Shown here: positions 61,801 through 64,000 of the stretch, piece after piece
Layout of the letters: each line of letters opens with the position of its first letter
How positions within the stretch are numbered: position 1 is the first letter of the stretch
Source of the DNA: Ecdyonurus torrentis
Lineage: Eukaryota; Arthropoda; Insecta; Ephemeroptera; Heptageniidae
NCBI GenBank assembly: GCA_949318235.1
Contig: OX439131.1
Location: forward strand, 1,975,309-2,039,308
Reading direction: 5' to 3'
DNA: 64,000 nt
The notes under the pieces: model-generated
Seen by the model: only the letters and a program-made list of their open reading frames with translations
Told to the model about the DNA's origin: nothing
Databases searched by the model: none
Program-made: the position numbers and the translations under genes

Positions 61801-63047
61801 ATAGAGAAAATTATAAAATATTAATTTTCATTACTGTAATATTAATTGTTTTTTATTGGCTTTTCACTTTTTTATTTTTTTTTTTTTCCTCAGATCATTT
61901 GCAGCAAAAAAAAATCAAAATCAAAATTAAATGGAGATGTTATAGCGGAGAGCACCCCCTAAATATGCCAATTTAAATTTATATATTTTTTTCATTGATT
62001 GATGATATTATATTTTTAATTCTTTGTATTTCATTTATCATTATTTTATAGCTTTAGTAGTCTTGCATAATATATTATAACCAAGATAAACATCTTATAT
62101 TTTATTTATGTATATACCTTCTTCAGGACGACAAGTCAAAATACGAATATATTTCCTCACTGTTGGTGCAAAAATTACTATCACTTTTCCATGAACAGCA
62201 ATCTCAAGATCTAAAAATCAGATTTAACAATTATATAAATTTACAAAGTAATTGTTGGTACATAATTTGCATAGTATATAACATATATAGGCCTATGAAA
62301 TATAATATAATATATAATATAATTTTTTTTTGGCAATTTTTTAATGAATGGCTTTTTCACAGGTTATATTTAATTAAATGGATAATGTTGAGGTGCCCCA
62401 ATCGATTAGCATATTATATAATTATGTTTATAATATTATATACAGTATACACAATATAAATATTGAGTTAGAGTATTTTTATTTTATTTTATTCCTGCAC
62501 AATTGTGTCCAATAATCCTATTATGTACGAGTATAATTTTAATGTATGCATTATAATATTGATGTACATACATATCAGAGGATGTACATACATACATATC
62601 AGAGGATGTACATACATACATATGTATGTTGTATGTTATGTATATACACTGCACAACAGCATACACATTTGTTTAATAAAATAACAAATAATAATAATTA
62701 ATACGTAATTCCAACCTAATAATTAAAGATAATTATCGATATCATATACGATGCATATTATAATTATATACATATGATACGTGCATATGTATAAATAACA
62801 TATACATACATACATACATACATGTAATGCCATGCACATATTTATTACGATTGTTTTAATGCGAATAATCGTCAAAATATCAGTCATATTATTATTAATT
62901 CTTACCACAATCCATATCTCTATGGAGTACAACATTCAGACATCCTGAAATTGTTTGGCTGCCATAGAATGGATCTTCTGCATCATAAACTTCGATCTCA
63001 AAACGTCCAACAGGTCCAAGATTTTCACTCAGTTCAATAGACATCAT
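58817..63047 (-). CDS. Arrestin-like (alpha-arrestin/ARRDC type) protein
   Basis: Exons in coding order: 63047-62906, 62210-62118, 61529-61309, 60703-60497, 59553-59377, 58924-58817; all junctions obey GT-AG and join to 315 aa. The protein is nearly all beta-strand in character. An N half runs from a strand ending in SGCLNVVL through FEFMIGLP and LQVKYSADA; a C half follows with KPITIFDF, PGVEVHLP, TFTPY-like strands and ends LPLKIGTVPL. This is the layout of the two arrestin sheets (arrestin_N and arrestin_C); such proteins act as membrane-cargo adaptors. No PPxY ubiquitin-ligase motif is present; the chain stops at DVPY. Translation can start at either of two adjacent ATGs (63047 or 63044). 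Family assignment rests on general pattern, so a VPS26-like relative is possible. Confidence 0.72.
59248..59331 (-). mobile_element. 84-bp palindromic micro-element, copy 2
   Basis: Same element as 10184-10267 in reverse, with two differences seen (CAC/CAA and AAATG/AAACG near one end). GTAC sits at both edges in both copies and may be target or terminus. Lies in the last intron of the arrestin-like gene. Confidence 0.85.
59602..59706 (+). mobile_element. 5'-truncated LINE tail, with 10-bp target duplication
   Basis: The last 39 bases of the LINE ORF (ending ITGSG stop) and its 3' UTR are reproduced here with no visible difference from the copy at 29175-29270, ending in (ATGT)n. TACATTAATA occurs just before (59592-59601) and just after (59707-59716), a target-site duplication. 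Lies in an intron of the arrestin-like gene in the opposite orientation to it. A recent insertion. Confidence 0.92.
59972..60299 (-). mobile_element. Family T1 copy 3, in an arrestin-like gene intron
   Basis: Flanked by TTAA at 59968-59971 and 60300-60303. Collinear over its length with 4739-5069. Contains CTTTACAACTTTTTAGTCAA and TTTTTGAAGATACAT-type blocks in the same order. Lies between arrestin-like exons 59377-59553 and 60497-60703. Confidence 0.65.
62561..62624 (+). repeat. 24-bp tandem repeat, 2.7 copies
   Basis: GATGTACATACATA plus CATATCAGAG repeated; the first unit lacks one CATA. Lies in the first intron of the arrestin-like gene. Confidence 0.85.
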
Positions 63048-63560
63048 CTTCTTTTAATAATAAATATAGAACAAAATAAAACTTGTACCGCACACGTTTA
63101 TCTGTTGCTGATTTGTTGTGTCTGTCACTTGTTCTCTGTGTGTCGCCTCGCCTTGCCTCGCCTGTCCTGCTAGTCCGACTGTCTTGTCCTGGTCTTGTCT
63201 CTTGTCGCGCCTGTAGCCTAGCCTGGCCTAGCCTGTCAAGAGTCAAGAGTCCAGAGCTCAGAGCCTGTCGCTGTGTCGCTGTGTCGCAATCTGTTTGCTG
63301 TGCTGTGTGCAAGCTCCATGCTCCATGCTCTTTGCCGCTTCTTTCGTTCTCCTTTGTGCGCCTTTGTGTCTCTTTTCTTTTCTCTTCTCCTGCTCTTCTC
63401 TTTTTGCCTCTTGCTCGACTGCTCTGCTTGCTGCTGCCACCAAGCGCCGCTCACCACACTCTTTGCTTTATGATCAGTTTGAGACTTCTAATCTAAAATC
63501 TAACTCTGTTTCACTGTTCTGCCGAGTTCTAACCTAACTCCCGTCCTTGACTCGTAAAGA
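63048..63560 (-). promoter_or_regulatory. Probable 5' UTR/promoter of the arrestin-like gene, C/T-rich on plus
   Basis: Immediately upstream of the ATG, about 63105-63540 is clearly richer in C and CpG than the surrounding DNA and is made of short reiterated words (GCCT, CTCG, GTCTTG, GTGTCGCT). Several overlapping open frames on both strands here are by-products of this simple composition. A promoter or purine-rich 5' UTR on the minus strand is the likely role. Confidence 0.4.
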
Positions 63561-63851
63561 AGTTATATGTATATGGTCTCATAAAATTATGTCATCATTT
63601 TTGCAAGAGCTAAATAGTTATTCAATCTTATCGTAAAATTACAGACAAATAAAAACTTTATTTTTTAATGCATTTTTAAACTATATAATATATTGATTGA
63701 ATTTGATAATTATTCCCAATACCGCACCACAATCCGCAATGTTAATCGCGGGATAAAACCGGTGGATGGATGCTATAGGTGAAAATGCATGTTGATACTA
63801 TATTATATATTTATTTGCATATTTGGGGGAAGGGTATAAACCCTATTCCCT

Positions 63852-64000
63852 ATAGGGTGTGTGCGCATGACGTCATAATAAATGCGCTTCGATGCCATAA
63901 TTGAGCAACGAATAGCATTGCTTAGCATAGGACAAACGTGTGGGTTTTCGCTATTTTCTTTGGAAAAAAAGTAATTGTTTTGTCATTATAATTTTTCTCG
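63852..64000 (-). mobile_element. Dispersed short element, family R1 copy 3 (cut by window end)
   Basis: TAGGGTGTGTGCGCATGACG, GAGCAACGAATAGCATTGCT, TAGCATAGGACAAACG and TTTTCTTTGG match the reverse complement of 17640-17753. The element runs off the window. Confidence 0.65.

Noticed and set aside
63034..63537. Multiple ORFs up to 137 codons on both strands
   Set aside because: Low-complexity C/T-rich region; likely promoter or 5' UTR of the arrestin-like gene.

Overview
The window is AT-rich metazoan nuclear DNA with spliced genes (GT-AG introns plus one GC-AG), poly(A) signals, dense (CT/GA)n, (TA)n and poly(T) tracts, a LINE and many short inverted-repeat transposons. Gene sequences look invertebrate: the convertase resembles arthropod Furin-2. 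The microsatellite load would suit a crustacean-like arthropod, but that is inference and the species cannot be named from this DNA.

Region 1-38131 has no exon I can support. It holds microsatellites, homopolymer runs, several families of short non-autonomous DNA transposons and one intact LINE (29175-32434, antisense, about 1052 codons). It probably lies in a giant intron or the 5' flank of the convertase gene, because the first convertase exon seen (38132) starts inside the catalytic domain just before the active-site His.

Region 38132-45772 (+) carries the last 18 exons of a Furin-2/PCSK5-type proprotein convertase: most of the subtilisin-like domain, P domain, ten furin-like Cys-rich repeats, one membrane segment and a cytoplasmic tail with sorting motifs. 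Region 45877-52864 is intergenic with foldback elements. Region 52865-63047 is gene-dense: ribonucleotide reductase small subunit RRM2 (-, 6 exons, 369 aa), UTP11 (+, single coding exon, 253 aa) divergent from RRM2 across an approximately 0.9 kb spacer with an E2F-like site and CCAAT boxes, then a convergent six-exon arrestin-like gene (-, 315 aa).

The genes do not form one pathway: secretory-pathway proteolysis, dNTP synthesis, 18S rRNA processing and probably membrane-cargo trafficking. The most distinctive content is the transposon layer: at least eight short-element families, several in two or more copies here, with TTAA-flanked and TA-flanked types, large foldbacks, an 84-bp palindromic element in two nearly identical copies, and a 5'-truncated LINE tail identical to the full-length copy with a 10-bp target duplication. 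The palindrome TGACGTCA (CRE-like) recurs inside several otherwise unrelated repeats. All identity statements come from reading by eye.
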